Notes under the pieces: model-generated | The model's input: only the letters and a program-made list of their open reading frames with translations | Told to the model about the DNA's origin: nothing | Database searches by the model: none | Shown: positions 14,301 through 25,740 of the stretch, piece by piece | Numbering within the stretch: the stretch's first letter is position 1 | Layout of the letters: the number at the start of each line of letters is the position of its first letter | Assembly (NCBI RefSeq): GCF_001949145.1 | Contig: NW_019091431.1 | Span: forward strand, 1,475,426 to 1,539,425 | Origin: Acanthaster planci | Taxonomy: Eukaryota > Echinodermata > Asteroidea > Valvatida > Acanthasteridae | Length of the DNA: 64,000 nt | Reading direction: 5' to 3' | Made by a program: the position numbers and the translations under genes

Positions 14301-14855
14301 AACAGATGGAGGTTTAATGCACTCTTGGTCACCGTGATGCTGCACTTCCATATTTGTTGGACTTTTTCTTCTAGCCAGAATTTGGAAAACCAAAAAGTCA
14401 CACAAGGCAGAACTCTACTGCTAAGCCAATCTGCACATGGAACAGCTAGAAACCACACTTTACAGAAGAACTGTGAATTGGTAGTGGGCTGATAACATAT
14501 CACTCACCAAGGATTTTTTACTCAAGGGTAACATTTTCCGAACTTGCTCAACCCATCGGAATTGAAATCTCATTTTCACACAATTGAATATTTCCTGGCT
14601 TTTCCCAAATGCTGTCTCTGAAGTGCGATATTTTAGAGTTGTAAAGTTTCAAAGCCAGCCACAGTGGCGGCATTTCCCATTAGCCTGTCTAGGCACCTAC
14701 AGAGGAATCCTCCTTTATTTTTTGGTTTCAGGCCAATGTCTCTGATTCATCGCCAAATCACAAAAATGCTCCCTGGGTCATAAACAAAGATTTGTTACTT
14801 TCGGCAGTCTGTCAATAAGCAAATATAGTGGTTACAAATTTCAATACTATCCCGC

Positions 14856-14875
14856 AAAGGCACGTTCGTGCCTTT
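14856..14875. repeat. perfect 9-bp hairpin
   Basis: AAAGGCACG, two bases, CGTGCCTTT. If transcribed from the intron in either direction it would form a tight stem with a two-base tip. No adjacent U-run or conserved partner suggests a specific function. Confidence 0.8.
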
Positions 14876-16411
14876 AAGAAAATAAACCACTGATTTATTA
14901 TGTGAGAAGCTGACTCCATTACTAGACATTTGAGCTAATAGCTTAGAAGTGTGGACCTTACTGCTACGTTGTAGGCACGTTTTTTGCAAGTTGTTCTTGT
15001 TGTGAAAAAAATGTTTTGTGTTGAAAAAAAGATCCTGAAATTTGTGTATCTTGAAAGGGTGTCATCACCGTTCATAAAATCTTAAATAAACAAGAGCTGA
15101 CGTAATTAATCACTCTAAACTCTCTATATTGTCCGTGACGACTATCAGTGGATCACCCAGAAGATATATCATTCATTTTCTTGACCAGATGATTAAGTGT
15201 TCCCTCTCAATGAATGGCGTTCAGAAATCAGGGGAAAAAAATTATGTAAAACAAGAAAAAATGATGAAGCCACTCAAGTTTATTGAAATGACATTTATTC
15301 AAGTGGAAGTTAAGTGAAAATTAAAACCACTGTGAATTCTGACTTGACGTTTTCATGAACTTAGTTCTACTTCTTCGTGGACGGAAAAACGGGCCTCTCA
15401 TTCTTGCATTGGTGCTTTGCATATACCAAAGAAAAAAAAAGTTCAAGGCCTGTGTTTTGCTCGGTGAGTCAAAAGCAAACAATCAAAGCAGGCCGCAAAA
15501 AAATGACAATGTGTCCCTCGTCAATGATTGATGAGTGCATCATTGTCAAGATCCACACCTTTCCAACAAATAATAATGTTACCAAGATAAATGATACATA
15601 TGCAAGATAGGGCTCTCCTCTTCAAAATGACTGTGGGAACTCGATCAAGGCTGCGAGGAGACTCAGAATTGACATGCAGGTGACTTGCCACACGTCTGCT
15701 CCTGACTAGAACAAGTTTTTCATGCTATCGTAAGTTTGGGTGACATCTAGGGACCAGTTTCAACAATGAGATATTGAGATCGATAACTAGATGTACCTAC
15801 CCTAAAGGAAAAAAGTAAAAAAACATTCAAAAAAATTTGCACATATGACTGCTGTCCTTCTTGCTATTCTTATGAGACAAAAATTCTTACAGAAACCGAC
15901 ACATGTAAAAACCCAGCATTCCAAGGTAAATTGTTATAGATCATGCTGGCAGGTCCATCAAAATAGTCTCCAAATTTTGTCAATCCAAACATCATGTCTG
16001 TCAACAGCAACATCAAAGATGGACATAGATTTGCCAAACAACTGGCATGAAAATCTTGGATTTGGGGAAATCTCCGCAGAGTCAAAATGCTACAGAATGT
16101 GACATCCATACAGCTCAACACAGACAATGCATACATATGTACAGTACATCCAAGTAGGACTTACATGTACATGGTTTTACCCCGTCTCTTTAACAGGGAC
16201 ACCAGTCGTTCACATTGGAGCGTACGCAAGTAAACATGTTGACAGAAGACATTACTGTATTACCGGTTTGCCGACAAAATGTTTCCAATGATATAAATGG
16301 GCTCAGGATGGCTAATAGAACTGGTAAATATGGCAATCTGATCAACCCTTACCTAGGCACTGCAAAGACCGTACATGAACTGCAGTACAGTGCAGCCACA
16401 CTGGATTACAC

Positions 16412-16438
16412 TACATGTACACATACATGTACATGTGC
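16412..16438. repeat. ACATGTAC palindrome cluster
   Basis: Overlapping TACATGTA / TGTACATGT words in about 27 bases. Similar clusters are near 1371, 13020, 23324, 47257, 49898 and 61839. They are dispersed simple sequence, not an assigned element. Confidence 0.75.
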
Positions 16439-19400
16439 ACTCACCTGTTCAGAGTAATTTGCCGGAGCCTCGTTCAAATCTGATACAATTGTTGGACTGG
16501 GCTGGATGTAGTCTGGAGGTACGGAATACATGATGGCCAGGAAAGCCTCACAGTGTCAAGCCAGCTGTTGATGGGGGGGGGACTCGCTCAGTCCTTGTCT
16601 GTTGGAGCATACGGTCTGTACAGCAATGCCGACGATACTGTATGTTGCTAAGATCAGTTTTATTGTTATTTTGGTGTGGTTCTTGAAATGCTGATATGTC
16701 GAGTAAGCCTGGCAGTCCTCGGCATACATGTATGTCTACGTGTATGCACAGTAGAAGTCCGTGACTGCAAAGTGTACACACAGACACACAAGGTCTCGGA
16801 GCAAGGCTGAAGAGCGTCTAATACAGTGCCACAATACCCCAACCCAGCCAACTCGGGTCGCTGTGACGGCAACGATGATACAACTGACGACACTGTGGCT
16901 GCTCACCTATTCAGGGTCCAGTCTCCACACAGACTCATAAAACTGACAATTCGCTTTATCCTTTTTTCTTTTATTATCATTACAATTCCTCCGTGTTGGC
17001 AGCAAACCCTGTCTATTGTGAGCGTGCTCAGTCAAACCAGTGGAGCGTTGCGAAAGGTGGCTTTGGCACACAATGAATCCACAGACAGACTGCCATATGC
17101 AGAACTAAATTTTTTTTCCCCCTTTTTTGAAGGAGCACCAAACAAAATGGAGAAACCACACTGTACACTTCTGCCCGGTGATTATCTAGGTTAGTACAAG
17201 ACTTTATTGTGAATAGTGACGGCTGATCAACTGGCATATGTACAATGTACGTTGCTATCCACTCATCCGCCAACACCTATAAAAGACACCTATACCAAGC
17301 TTTGGTTGTTAATGCATACGAGGTGCAAACTCTGACCTTTTCCCTTGCCAATCAACAAGCCCTCACGATGCAAGGTAAACACTTCAAGATTTCAAAAACC
17401 GATTAGAATGATACAAGTCCTCTGCCCGACAAGCCCACACCCACCAGTCACGTCGGTTGCGACGAAGAGTGTCCAAGCTTACACATTGGGCTCCAATTGC
17501 CCCTGCCGATCTGGGTGTGTGGGGCCTCTTCTCTGGTGTGTCTTTCTTGCTTCCCGAAACGTTGTGATTAGAGTCACGCCATCTACCGGTACACAGGCTG
17601 TGTCAGCTCTAGACGCCGGGTAAACACAAACTCAATTATTAACCATAATTGAAGTCCTCGCAATCAAATGGCTAAATTTATGTAAGTGGAGCAAAATGAT
17701 ATTTGGCCGGGACTTTGGTCTCAAGAAACTGGGTCGTGCTTTTGTCCCAATGCCAAAAAAGAAAAAAAAATGAGGTAGAACAAGAAACAGCTGAAACACT
17801 CGGAAAAAAAAACCTGATTTGGGTTCCTGCCTCTCGAAAAGAAGAAAGGGTATCTCAATGTTCTCTTCAAAAGTACATGCACTCTGTTTAATATCATGCC
17901 CTAGTTTCCTACTACTTTTTGTCAACTACGCTGACACTGTTCTTCGCTGACTTCTCCAGGAGTACAAGTTTAACAGTGATTCTCGAACCTTGGCAATCTC
18001 TACCAGCAAGGGGTTGTGAGGAGATGAACTTGTTGAAGGAGAACTTTTGTTCTCCATCTGGGATGAGGAACGCAAACAGAGAAAGAGACTGGCACAATGT
18101 GTTCTTCTCCGTGCATATTTACACGATGCCGGTTGATGCCGACTCACAAATGGAATTGAATGCTGAACAATGCGCCGAGATCATGTCGAGTTTAATGCCA
18201 CAATTAAAATTACTTGTGCTGGTACATGTACCGGTATATATGTAGGTCTCTCGTGAAGTGGCAGCACACAAGGTAGAAATGTTGAGAAACGGAAGTAAAC
18301 TGGATGACACAGCCTGCTTGCTCCTTTGACCCCTTTTTCGGCAGTGATATTAATACAAGTTATTCAACTGGCCCCTTGACCAGACTACCGCTGATTATTT
18401 TAGGGGGACTGTGGAAAGTGATAAATAGCTGGAAGGGAAATTGCTTAGACATGAAAAGTCGATGTTTCAGAGGCTAAAAAACAGGTCATCAATCAAGTTT
18501 CTTTTTATGACTTAAATACAAAGCGTAAACACGGATGGAATTGATTTTTTTCTGGGCAGAGGAGACTTATGGAATTTTTTTGGCTTTAAAATTAGGTGTT
18601 TAGTGTAAAAAAGATTTATTGATTTATTTTGTTTTTGTCTTTTAAAAAAATGCCTCAGAAACTGAAAAGCAGATAGATCAGAGGAATTTTGTTAATCTTT
18701 TCAAGTGGAATTTGTACTTGATACTACAGTGGTTACATATTCATTTTTACCCCATGTTATAGAAAGTGTGTCAATGTAAACAGAGCGGAGTGTACATTCC
18801 TGGTCGAATTATGAATCTTACATGCCAATTTATAATTTACATACAAACATGGGACTTTGCTGTTTTGTGCTAGTTAACGTAGTTAAATAATAATATGAAT
18901 TATGACAGCTACGGTTTTCCAATCAATAATTCAATTAGTTTTACAACTTTCTGCAGTAGCCCTTTTTTATACTTTCCCTTTGATTTCGGGCAAGACAAGT
19001 AAGACTTTCTTGGATTCAAAAACCGTTCCACTAAAATAAAAACCAATTACTCTACAAGGGAAATTCACAACATTTATTGTGTAACAACACTTCCGAATGT
19101 TGAGAAACATCATAAATAATGCAGTCCTAAGCCGAGTAAGGCTTCACGTTGCCTAGGATGAAACCAACAAAAGTGGATCGCTTCAGAGATCCTAGCAGAA
19201 CTTCCTAGTGAGACAGAGTTGCGCCACCGCAACAAACCTTCTGACTGTCTGCTTCATGTCTTCTGCTGAGGCTACCGGTATATGTACCTTTTTATTTTTC
19301 CAATGTGCAGGGTTACATTCCAGAGCAAACGCCTAAAGTGGCATCAGCCGAGATTCCACAAATATTATTGGTAGACATTAATAGCGCTGTAATCAAGGAC

Positions 19401-20425
19401 AAGATTCCCCTGGCTAGACAGACGCAAAACGATGCCAGTCAAAGTCGGGCTGGCAGACAAGGATGGTATCAAACTCGGCCAGGTAATGACAATTACGCCA
19501 GCCCAAAATGTCACAAAGACTTCTAATTACATGTCAACAATTTCCTCCACAGAGAAACTTAGTCGTCAATATTGGCACTGGGAGACCCAAATTCCTGTGT
19601 CCCGTTCACATTTGGGGGAAATCTATTAGTGAAGGGTAGATGACCCCCCCTTTAAAACAGTGGAAGTTTATCATGCAATTGGAGGAGCTTATTTCTTCAG
19701 AACGAAGGTGATGAGAGATGCAAGTAAGCCGCGGTTGTTGATTCAGACCAGTTCTCTTGTCCAAAGGCTTCATGTTGGCCTAATTTTCCCAAAAAATGGG
19801 GGGGAGGTGATTTTCGGGCCAATGGCCGCCAAAAATGTTCCAAATTTGTTTTGAAACCATTCTCCGTCAGATAGAATACAGCAGTTTTCATGTCAAATTG
19901 ATTTCTCTTCTCTGTCCAGACGGTAATACTTCAATCAATCATCAAACTGTACATACCGTTATTTATTTTCTAATAGAGTGAATGATTAAAAATGAAGAAA
20001 CAGATACGGTGGGAAGTACATGTACGGTACATATACCGGTACAGTGCTTACTGCAACCTATTAACCTAGATACTTGCAAACGATTGGCACACAGACAATA
20101 GAAAGGACCAGCATGGAAGGCTCCCCCCCCCACAAAAATCTAGCATTGTCCTGATTGAATGATTGGAAAACGCAAGTCAAACTAAACAATATGCAAAGAA
20201 AAGCCTTAAGTTTAAAGCTATAGCACCAACAGATAGATATCTTCTGACAAAGGGTTCTCTGATTTAAAGCTACCTGAAAGGAAAACAATGCCACAACTCA
20301 GTTGAAAATGAAACATCAAAATGCAAACATGAACTAGAAATGTTATCACAGGCAACAAAATCACATTTACTGAAGGGACAAATCCAATCACTGGAGCCAA
20401 TATCCAGTAAATGCAGACTATTAGC

Positions 20426-20438
20426 TGACCTCTGACCT
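20426..20438 (-). promoter_or_regulatory. perfect DR1 nuclear-receptor-type motif
   Basis: On the minus strand: AGGTCA, G, AGGTCA, a perfect consensus direct repeat with one-base spacing. It lies in the muscleblind intron about 4 kb downstream of the exon. Functional use is unproven. Confidence 0.25.
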
Positions 20439-22520
20439 CCCCCCCCCTAGTTCCTGACTCAGGAAGGCTGCAACAAACTCTCCCTTACTTAATGCAACTG
20501 ATTGTCTGGTTGCTGTATCACTAAGTTTTGGGTCAAAAAACACGTGCGGGTCCATACAGGCCAGGCCCATTTCTAAACTGCTGTCCTGTGGAGCTACAGA
20601 TTACTTTCACCCCCCTCCAAAGAATTACACGCTTAAAAAAATGGAACGGACAAATGATGTATTTTGTTTCTACTACTGCGATTTTAGTTTTCCTGTTGCG
20701 GCACATGCAGATATACATGTACCAGTGCAAAAAGTGAGGCTAACTTGTTTTGGCTCAGCCAAGATTCACTGTCTTTCTGTGTTGGCCTTCCATGCTGCTG
20801 TTTTGCAGTCTGCATCATGCTACTGTGAGCTTACACACTGCCGAGTACAAACTTTTCAACAAATTCTGCAAGTATGGACTCTTGTAATGTTTTGATTTCT
20901 GTATGCTGTCTAGTCAGACATGTCTCCCGTGTTTACCCACTTGTATTTATGGTAAAGGTTGCATATAAACACGTACCTGCAGGAAGACGACTGAACTTGA
21001 TAAAGTCCACGGGATTTGTGTATACAAGTACTTCTGTTTGCTGTTGCGACCGAGACAGAGCGAAAACCGGCAACACGAGGCACAGCAACACCAGCACAGT
21101 TACTGTTGGGTCAGACTGGTACCGACAACAACCAGCAGGGCTGTGTTGTATTCATCCAGCATGTCCTGGAGCAAAAATCGCCCCCTCTGAAATACCTTAC
21201 TCCAGACATGGAGAGCTTATTACGTGCCCACAATCACCCCGCCAAGTTTTTTTTTTATTACAAATGGAGAGAGAAAGAAAAAAAAATGTTCCGACAAAAG
21301 CCAGGCTAAAGTCTAACACAGCTTCGCGGGGCCCACAAAAGCACATTGTTGCTTCACCTGAATGGCAAGGCACTCCCCTTCGACCATTGGGGAACCAACT
21401 TGGAGCTGCACCCAAGAACAGTAGGCCCTGACCCAAAAAAAAAAACACAAAAAATCCTGAAACTTAATAGACTCTGGCAAGTTAGATTGTGCTGTCCATT
21501 TTTATACCGTCACAATTTGGGAAAATAAGATTTCTATGGACAGTAATAAGCTGTTTAGCCAGGGGCACTCTCTTGTTTGAAGATTAACTACCTGTCAAGC
21601 AGTATATTGAAACTTGGCACTTCTGTGTACATGTTACACATCCAAACCTCTCTTTTTGGGCAAAATGATCACCTAGCTAAGTAAAGGCATTAAGCATTAT
21701 CAATGCTTGAACTGGATTTCTTTTTAGATGAAAACAATGCATTCGTGGCAACAAATCGCATGGTTAGTCCAAAATTACCAATTCACAGAACTGCACATGA
21801 ATTTAAAGGTCAACTCTGAACAGACTCGTACAAAATTTTCGTCGCGGTTTAATCTTTTGTATTTTCACAAAGCTACGATTTGAACAAGATTTTTTTTAAA
21901 AAAGCCAGTGGCGGGAAAAATGAATATCGGATTCTCTTCTTTATTTCAGGGTGAAAAGTGTTTCGATATGATGACAGTTGCATGCTTATCCTTCTTAAGA
22001 TTCTGAATTGAGTGTAGTACAGATTCATCAAGCACACATAGATTTTGAGAAACCCGACGCATTATCTGAAACAAGGTTTGATTTGAAAATACCTGTACAA
22101 AAATGTCTAAACAGGGGAAAAACTCAAAAGGGAATTCCCAATGAATCCTGAGGACAGATGAAGTCATCCTTGCCTTGCACGTAACCATTCTCCGAGAATG
22201 TTTTTCCAGATGTCGTTACCCTGATTTTACCCATGTTTCTACATTGTTGGTTATTAACCGATTGAGAATATCACTGGTTGCAAACTTCCTCAGAAACAAG
22301 CAAAACAATTTTCCCCCTTGTTAATACCTTTAATCGGGATAACTTGATCACAGCTCAGAAGACAAGACCTAACAAATGGGTAACTGAAAAAACTGAAAAC
22401 ATAACACTTTTGATAAACATGACAAAATTTCCTTCATTGTCTGTGACAAGCGTGACATAAGCAGGGCTACTAGTCCACTGTTTAATTACAAACGTGAAGT
22501 ACCAATTCAGTCAATTCAGG

Positions 22521-22600
22521 GCAGTCTCCTGACAATGGACAGCGCATGCTGTCCAAAACGTTGTTAAGTACCCACCAGTTCTTTTCAGAACCATAAATAC
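22521..22600 (+). mobile_element. possible Penelope-like element remnant with degenerate hammerhead-like fold
   Basis: A CTGA at 22529 is followed by a 7-bp stem GGACAGC/GCTGTCC (22537-22543 and 22548-22554), then CAAAACGTT, then a small hairpin GTTCT..AGAAC (22578-22591). The arrangement CTGA, stem, RAAAC, and a downstream GTTCTTTT-AGAAC block resembles the repeated ends of Penelope-like retroelements in marine invertebrates, as I remember them. The core departs from a functional hammerhead (CTGACAA rather than CTGANGA, and AAAA rather than GAAA). No reverse transcriptase lies next to it. Confidence 0.3.
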
Positions 22601-24292
22601 AAAAGAGATATCCTTGCATAGCGCTACCGTAAATCTTTATTTCATTAACCTGAAGTAAACAGGGAGGTTTGGGGTAAAGGTTTGGACGTGTGCTTGGGGA
22701 CTTCGGATGGCTATCACTGGATCTTCACAATGCTGAGAATCCCCTTCTTCTAAATTTGACCCCCAAAATGTGGATTTTCAAAGAAAAATTGCATTTTCAG
22801 GGAAACTGGGAAGAGCTGATTAAATTAGACTGAATTTCCAAGAATTAGTTTGAAGCAAATTCACATCCTTTATCCATTCCGCGATAAACAGACCGACGCA
22901 TGCAAACCCTGTCCTATCTGCCATATGAGATTCTTTCCAAAAGCTGATTTACTTGAAAAAAAAAACCAAACAAACAAACAAAAACATCTGTATCTTGCAA
23001 TCCACAATCCACTTCATGCAATGGGAAATCTCTCTCGAGTAAATTTCATTTAATGCGCCTTATGCTCCTAGCAGACTAATCTCTCCTGACGACCATCTTT
23101 CTTCTGCCAAGTTTGACATGAAAGATGGTTTTCCTATAACAGGAAATCCTGGCTTTTGAAATCACCTGCTGGCCTTTCAAGTTTAACCGTCTCTTTCTTT
23201 CTTTAAGTGGGAGGTAAAACAAAATTTATCGCACAATATCAAAACACAACCTCAAAAACATTTCTACAATTGGTCAAAATCAGTAGCTGACAGTTTTAGG
23301 CGAGAAATCTGGGTAGGCCCAGACATGTACATGTACAAGCGTGAATGAGTGGAAGATATCTTCAAGTTGACTGCACCCACTAGGGGGTTGACTCTTGCTG
23401 ATAACAATTCAAGTTCCTTCTTTCAACAATGTATTTGCAATTAATTGTACCAATCAGGTGCACTTTCTTTGTTCCTCAGCTCTGTGTCATGAACGTTGGC
23501 GCTTTTGGGGAGGAAACACGTACATATGTATGCAAGTAAAGCATAAAACTTGTAAATTGGATTTGTTTTGTCAAAAGACAGTTTGGCACTAATCTCTGAT
23601 GTAAAAATATAATGGAATGTTTAGGAAAACTGCTATTTGCTTCATTTCTGGAAGTAAAAGGCCAGTAACGTTTCTGCACATTTTAGAAAATGTCACAGCG
23701 CAAGTCCACGATGGATGAACTTTGCAATTAATTCTGATTACTGATGAAATAGCATTCGTGGGAATTACTCTGCTTAATTAACAACTAAGTGAACAACACA
23801 GAGTCACATGAATGGTCAACGAGGAATTGTCACAAGTTACAATGTGTACAATCAATACAGCTCCCGCAAACTGAAATGTTTGCTTATACTAACACTTGTG
23901 TTTAAAGAAATCAAAACTGGTGCGATTTTGAAGGGTAGTTCTAAGTTCCGTTCAAGATGAGCACTCATCAAAATGAAGACAAATGTTTGTGAAAAACAAG
24001 ATTAATAACAGAAAGCTGACAATGTCTCGCCAGTGACTTCAGAACATCTTCCGTAACGCTAGATGCAGAGAAGAGTTACTTCAAAAGACATGTGCAGCGA
24101 CAAAGTTTGGCTGAGAAATGTAAGACTCAGATGTGATTACTCATTCAACTGACAAAAGGCTGAGGGCCTGACAAAAAGGAGGTGCCCTTCCAATGAATGT
24201 GAACAAAATTTAAACAAATGCAGTTTATTATTATTGAAATCTCTGATGTCAGTCCTGGTGGGGGGGAGGAAATAGCCAGATGACAGTGCCTA

Positions 24293-24385
24293 TTAATTAC
24301 TTAGTTTGGATGGTGGCCACATGGGGAGAAAGGGGGTCAGCAATGGTGTGAGGAACCAGGGATGGGACTGAAGAAGAGAAAAAAA
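24293..24385 (-). other. acceptor-like site 59 nt into the intron, with short open tail
   Basis: On the minus strand a long U-rich tract ends in ctcttcttcag, with AG at 24369-24368. Joining the muscleblind donor (24426) to this site removes a 59-nt intron and keeps the frame open for 24 more codons to a TAA at 24293-24295. The product would be a 78-residue protein with finger 1 only. The tail (begins SHPWF) has no muscleblind similarity, so this is either a decoy or an alternative terminal exon. No poly(A) signal was verified next to it. Confidence 0.25.
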
Positions 24386-24420
24386 CAAAACAAAACACAA
24401 AGACAAACTGAAAATAAGTA

Positions 24421-24430
24421 ACATACCTTG
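24421..24430 (-). other. 5' splice site of the muscleblind exon
   Basis: Read on the minus strand, the exon ends CAAG and the intron starts gtatgt, a near-consensus U1 donor. The intron starts at base 24426. The break falls between codons 54 and 55, inside zinc finger 2. Confidence 0.93.
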
Positions 24431-24588
24431 AGGGAATCAAAGCAGGCCGTCACCCGTCCGTTCTCCACCACGACTGACTTGGCCGGGTGCGCGTACTTGC
24501 ACTCGGTGTCCGGTCTCTTGCACGCGCCGCGCTGGAACTCACGGCAGGCCTCGAGCATAAGCCACTGTGTGTCTCTTACTATGGCCAT
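24427..24588 (-). CDS. mbl: muscleblind-like splicing regulator, first coding exon (partial gene)
   Basis: This exon encodes the N-terminal 54 residues of a muscleblind (MBNL) protein, an RNA-binding regulator of alternative splicing and RNA localisation that reads YGCY motifs through paired CCCH zinc fingers. Visible: a short start MAIVRDTQW, then finger 1 as C15-x7-C23-x6-C30-x3-H34 with the family words CREFQRG and RPDTEC, then [13 protein letters not shown]. Residue C49 is the first cysteine of finger 2, which is cut by the intron exactly after Lys54, in phase 0, as I recall for animal muscleblind genes. The start is supported by an in-frame TGA 16 codons upstream (24634-24636) and a good context (A at -3, G at +4). 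The next exon, expected to begin with a GRC-type sequence, was not seen to the left, so the gene is incomplete here. The lineage-specific substitutions (for example LMLEAC and KYAHPAK) look mild. Identification is very secure; orthologue naming follows the family. Confidence 0.96.
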
Positions 24589-24784
24589 AATGATGCGGCT
24601 ACGACCGCCAAGAGTCCGCGCTGGGGCCCCCGATCAGCTCAATAGCGGGACAGCAGAAGTCCAAGGGAGCAGGGTTCGCTGGCACTCACTCAACTCACGT
24701 GGTCTACTCCTCCACTCGTCAAAAACAAGACAGGGAAAAAAAAAAGGTTGTGTTGGGAGAGGTGGAGGGGGGAGGGAGGTGTTT
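24589..24784 (-). other. muscleblind 5' leader contiguous with the start exon
   Basis: This is the stretch between a strong acceptor-like site and the ATG. An in-frame TGA at 24634-24636 closes the frame 16 codons upstream. The leader contains a pyrimidine-rich block near the acceptor, a run of about 11 U and an E-box-like CACGTG near 24698. If the acceptor is used, this leader plus the coding part forms one 358-nt exon (24427-24784). Otherwise it is part of a longer unspliced leader. Confidence 0.55.
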
Positions 24785-24806
24785 CTGTGAGAGAGAGAAA
24801 GGGTAG
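24785..24806 (-). other. candidate 3' splice site upstream of the muscleblind start exon
   Basis: On the minus strand an uninterrupted pyrimidine run (ccctttctctctctcacag) ends in an AG at 24786-24785. This is a textbook polypyrimidine tract plus acceptor. It implies a non-coding upstream exon further right. No branch point or matching donor was pinned down. Confidence 0.5.
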
Positions 24807-25740
24807 CAGGCGAGGTAAAAAGCTGCACCTCTACTCCTTAGGGGTCGTGGGTCAACGTCACACCGCTTGTTGTTCTGTTCCGAGGGAGTGTGCAATTGAA
24901 GTTCAGTGAATATTTCAATGAATAATAACAGTCGGGCAACAATGTGGCAACCACCGGGCACACTGTGCAAGAGGTGTACGGCATACAAGCAGACAGCTCC
25001 CACGTCAGCTGCATAAAGACTACATGTAATTTAATGGGCGCAGCAAGCCGAGCAAAGCCAGGCAGAGTCAAGGGGGGCACAGGAGCAGGTCCAGCTAGGT
25101 GTTTTGTTCCTTTTCTTCCTCTTCTTCTTTCCTTTATCTCCCTGAGGAGGCACCAAAAATCCAGCAAGGCCACAGGTCACCGGCTGACAAATCTTGTGTG
25201 GCAGCGGTACTTCATGCGGCAGGAAACCAGTTGTGTTGCCACACCGACAGACTGACTGGGGGAACAGGGCCTCAAGCGGTGTGATTCAAGACGAGGACTG
25301 GACTTGGCTTGGCCGGGTGGAGCGATGCGAGGCTGACATGTAACGTAGGGCAAGCAGGCAGGCCAAGCTGGGCAGGGACTGAGCAGGAGAAGCCAGCCGG
25401 TAGTAGGCGACAAAATGCGGTAGTGGCCCCCCTGAAAAAGACCCAGTGTGAGCGTGCGAGCGTGTGTGGGTGGCCGTGCACTAGACAGAGCAGTCAGAGG
25501 GCTGTGCCTATTGTCCTTGGACTTGGCTGAGCTGGGAGCTCTTGCAGTTTACTTTGACCAGGTTTTGTCCCGGGGTTCCTGTGGGTAGCACAGACAGACA
25601 ATAGACAGAACAGAGGGAGAGAGAAACATACAGAGAAAAGGGAAACAGGAAGGGAGAGTGGGGGAGAAAAAAAACAGAAGAAAAGCATGCATGAGCTCAG
25701 TGAGGTGAAAAAACTGAAAACAAGCAAGCAGCATTTGATT
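24807..25740 (-). promoter_or_regulatory. GC-richer block upstream of muscleblind (leader or promoter candidate)
   Basis: This stretch is clearly richer in G, C and CpG than its surroundings, especially about 25060-25540. It contains several acceptor-like pyrimidine-AG sites on the minus strand, for example one ending ctttttcag near 25430 and one ending ctacccacag near 25585. It is followed by a GA-rich tract around 25615-25680. Its position just upstream of the start exon fits a 5' leader exon or promoter. No TATA box, initiator or start site can be assigned. ORFs here on both strands look like by-products of base composition. Confidence 0.35.

Larger units (their letters stand above)
1..24426 (-). 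other. muscleblind first coding intron (3' side leaves the window)
   Basis: Everything left of the donor should be intron of muscleblind, because a scan by eye for the second half of finger 2 (a CKYLHPP-like sequence on the minus strand) found nothing. Very long first coding introns are usual in this family. Apart from the separately listed repeats, hairpins and motifs, the stretches 1-4698, 4841-10994, 11342-22520 and 22601-24292 show AT-rich non-coding sequence with homopolymer runs (13 A near 7071, about 10 T near 9441) and ACATGT-type palindromes. ORFs there are short and do not resemble known proteins. An undetected nested small gene or micro-exon cannot be excluded. Confidence 0.7.

Noticed and set aside
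20874-21431. 185-codon plus-strand ORF
   Set aside because: Composition drifts along its length, it includes lysine/arginine runs from A-rich DNA, and no family resemblance is seen.
24719-25173. Minus-strand ORFs upstream of the muscleblind ATG as an N-terminal extension
   Set aside because: An in-frame stop at 24634-24636 separates them from the muscleblind frame, and their peptides are composition-driven.
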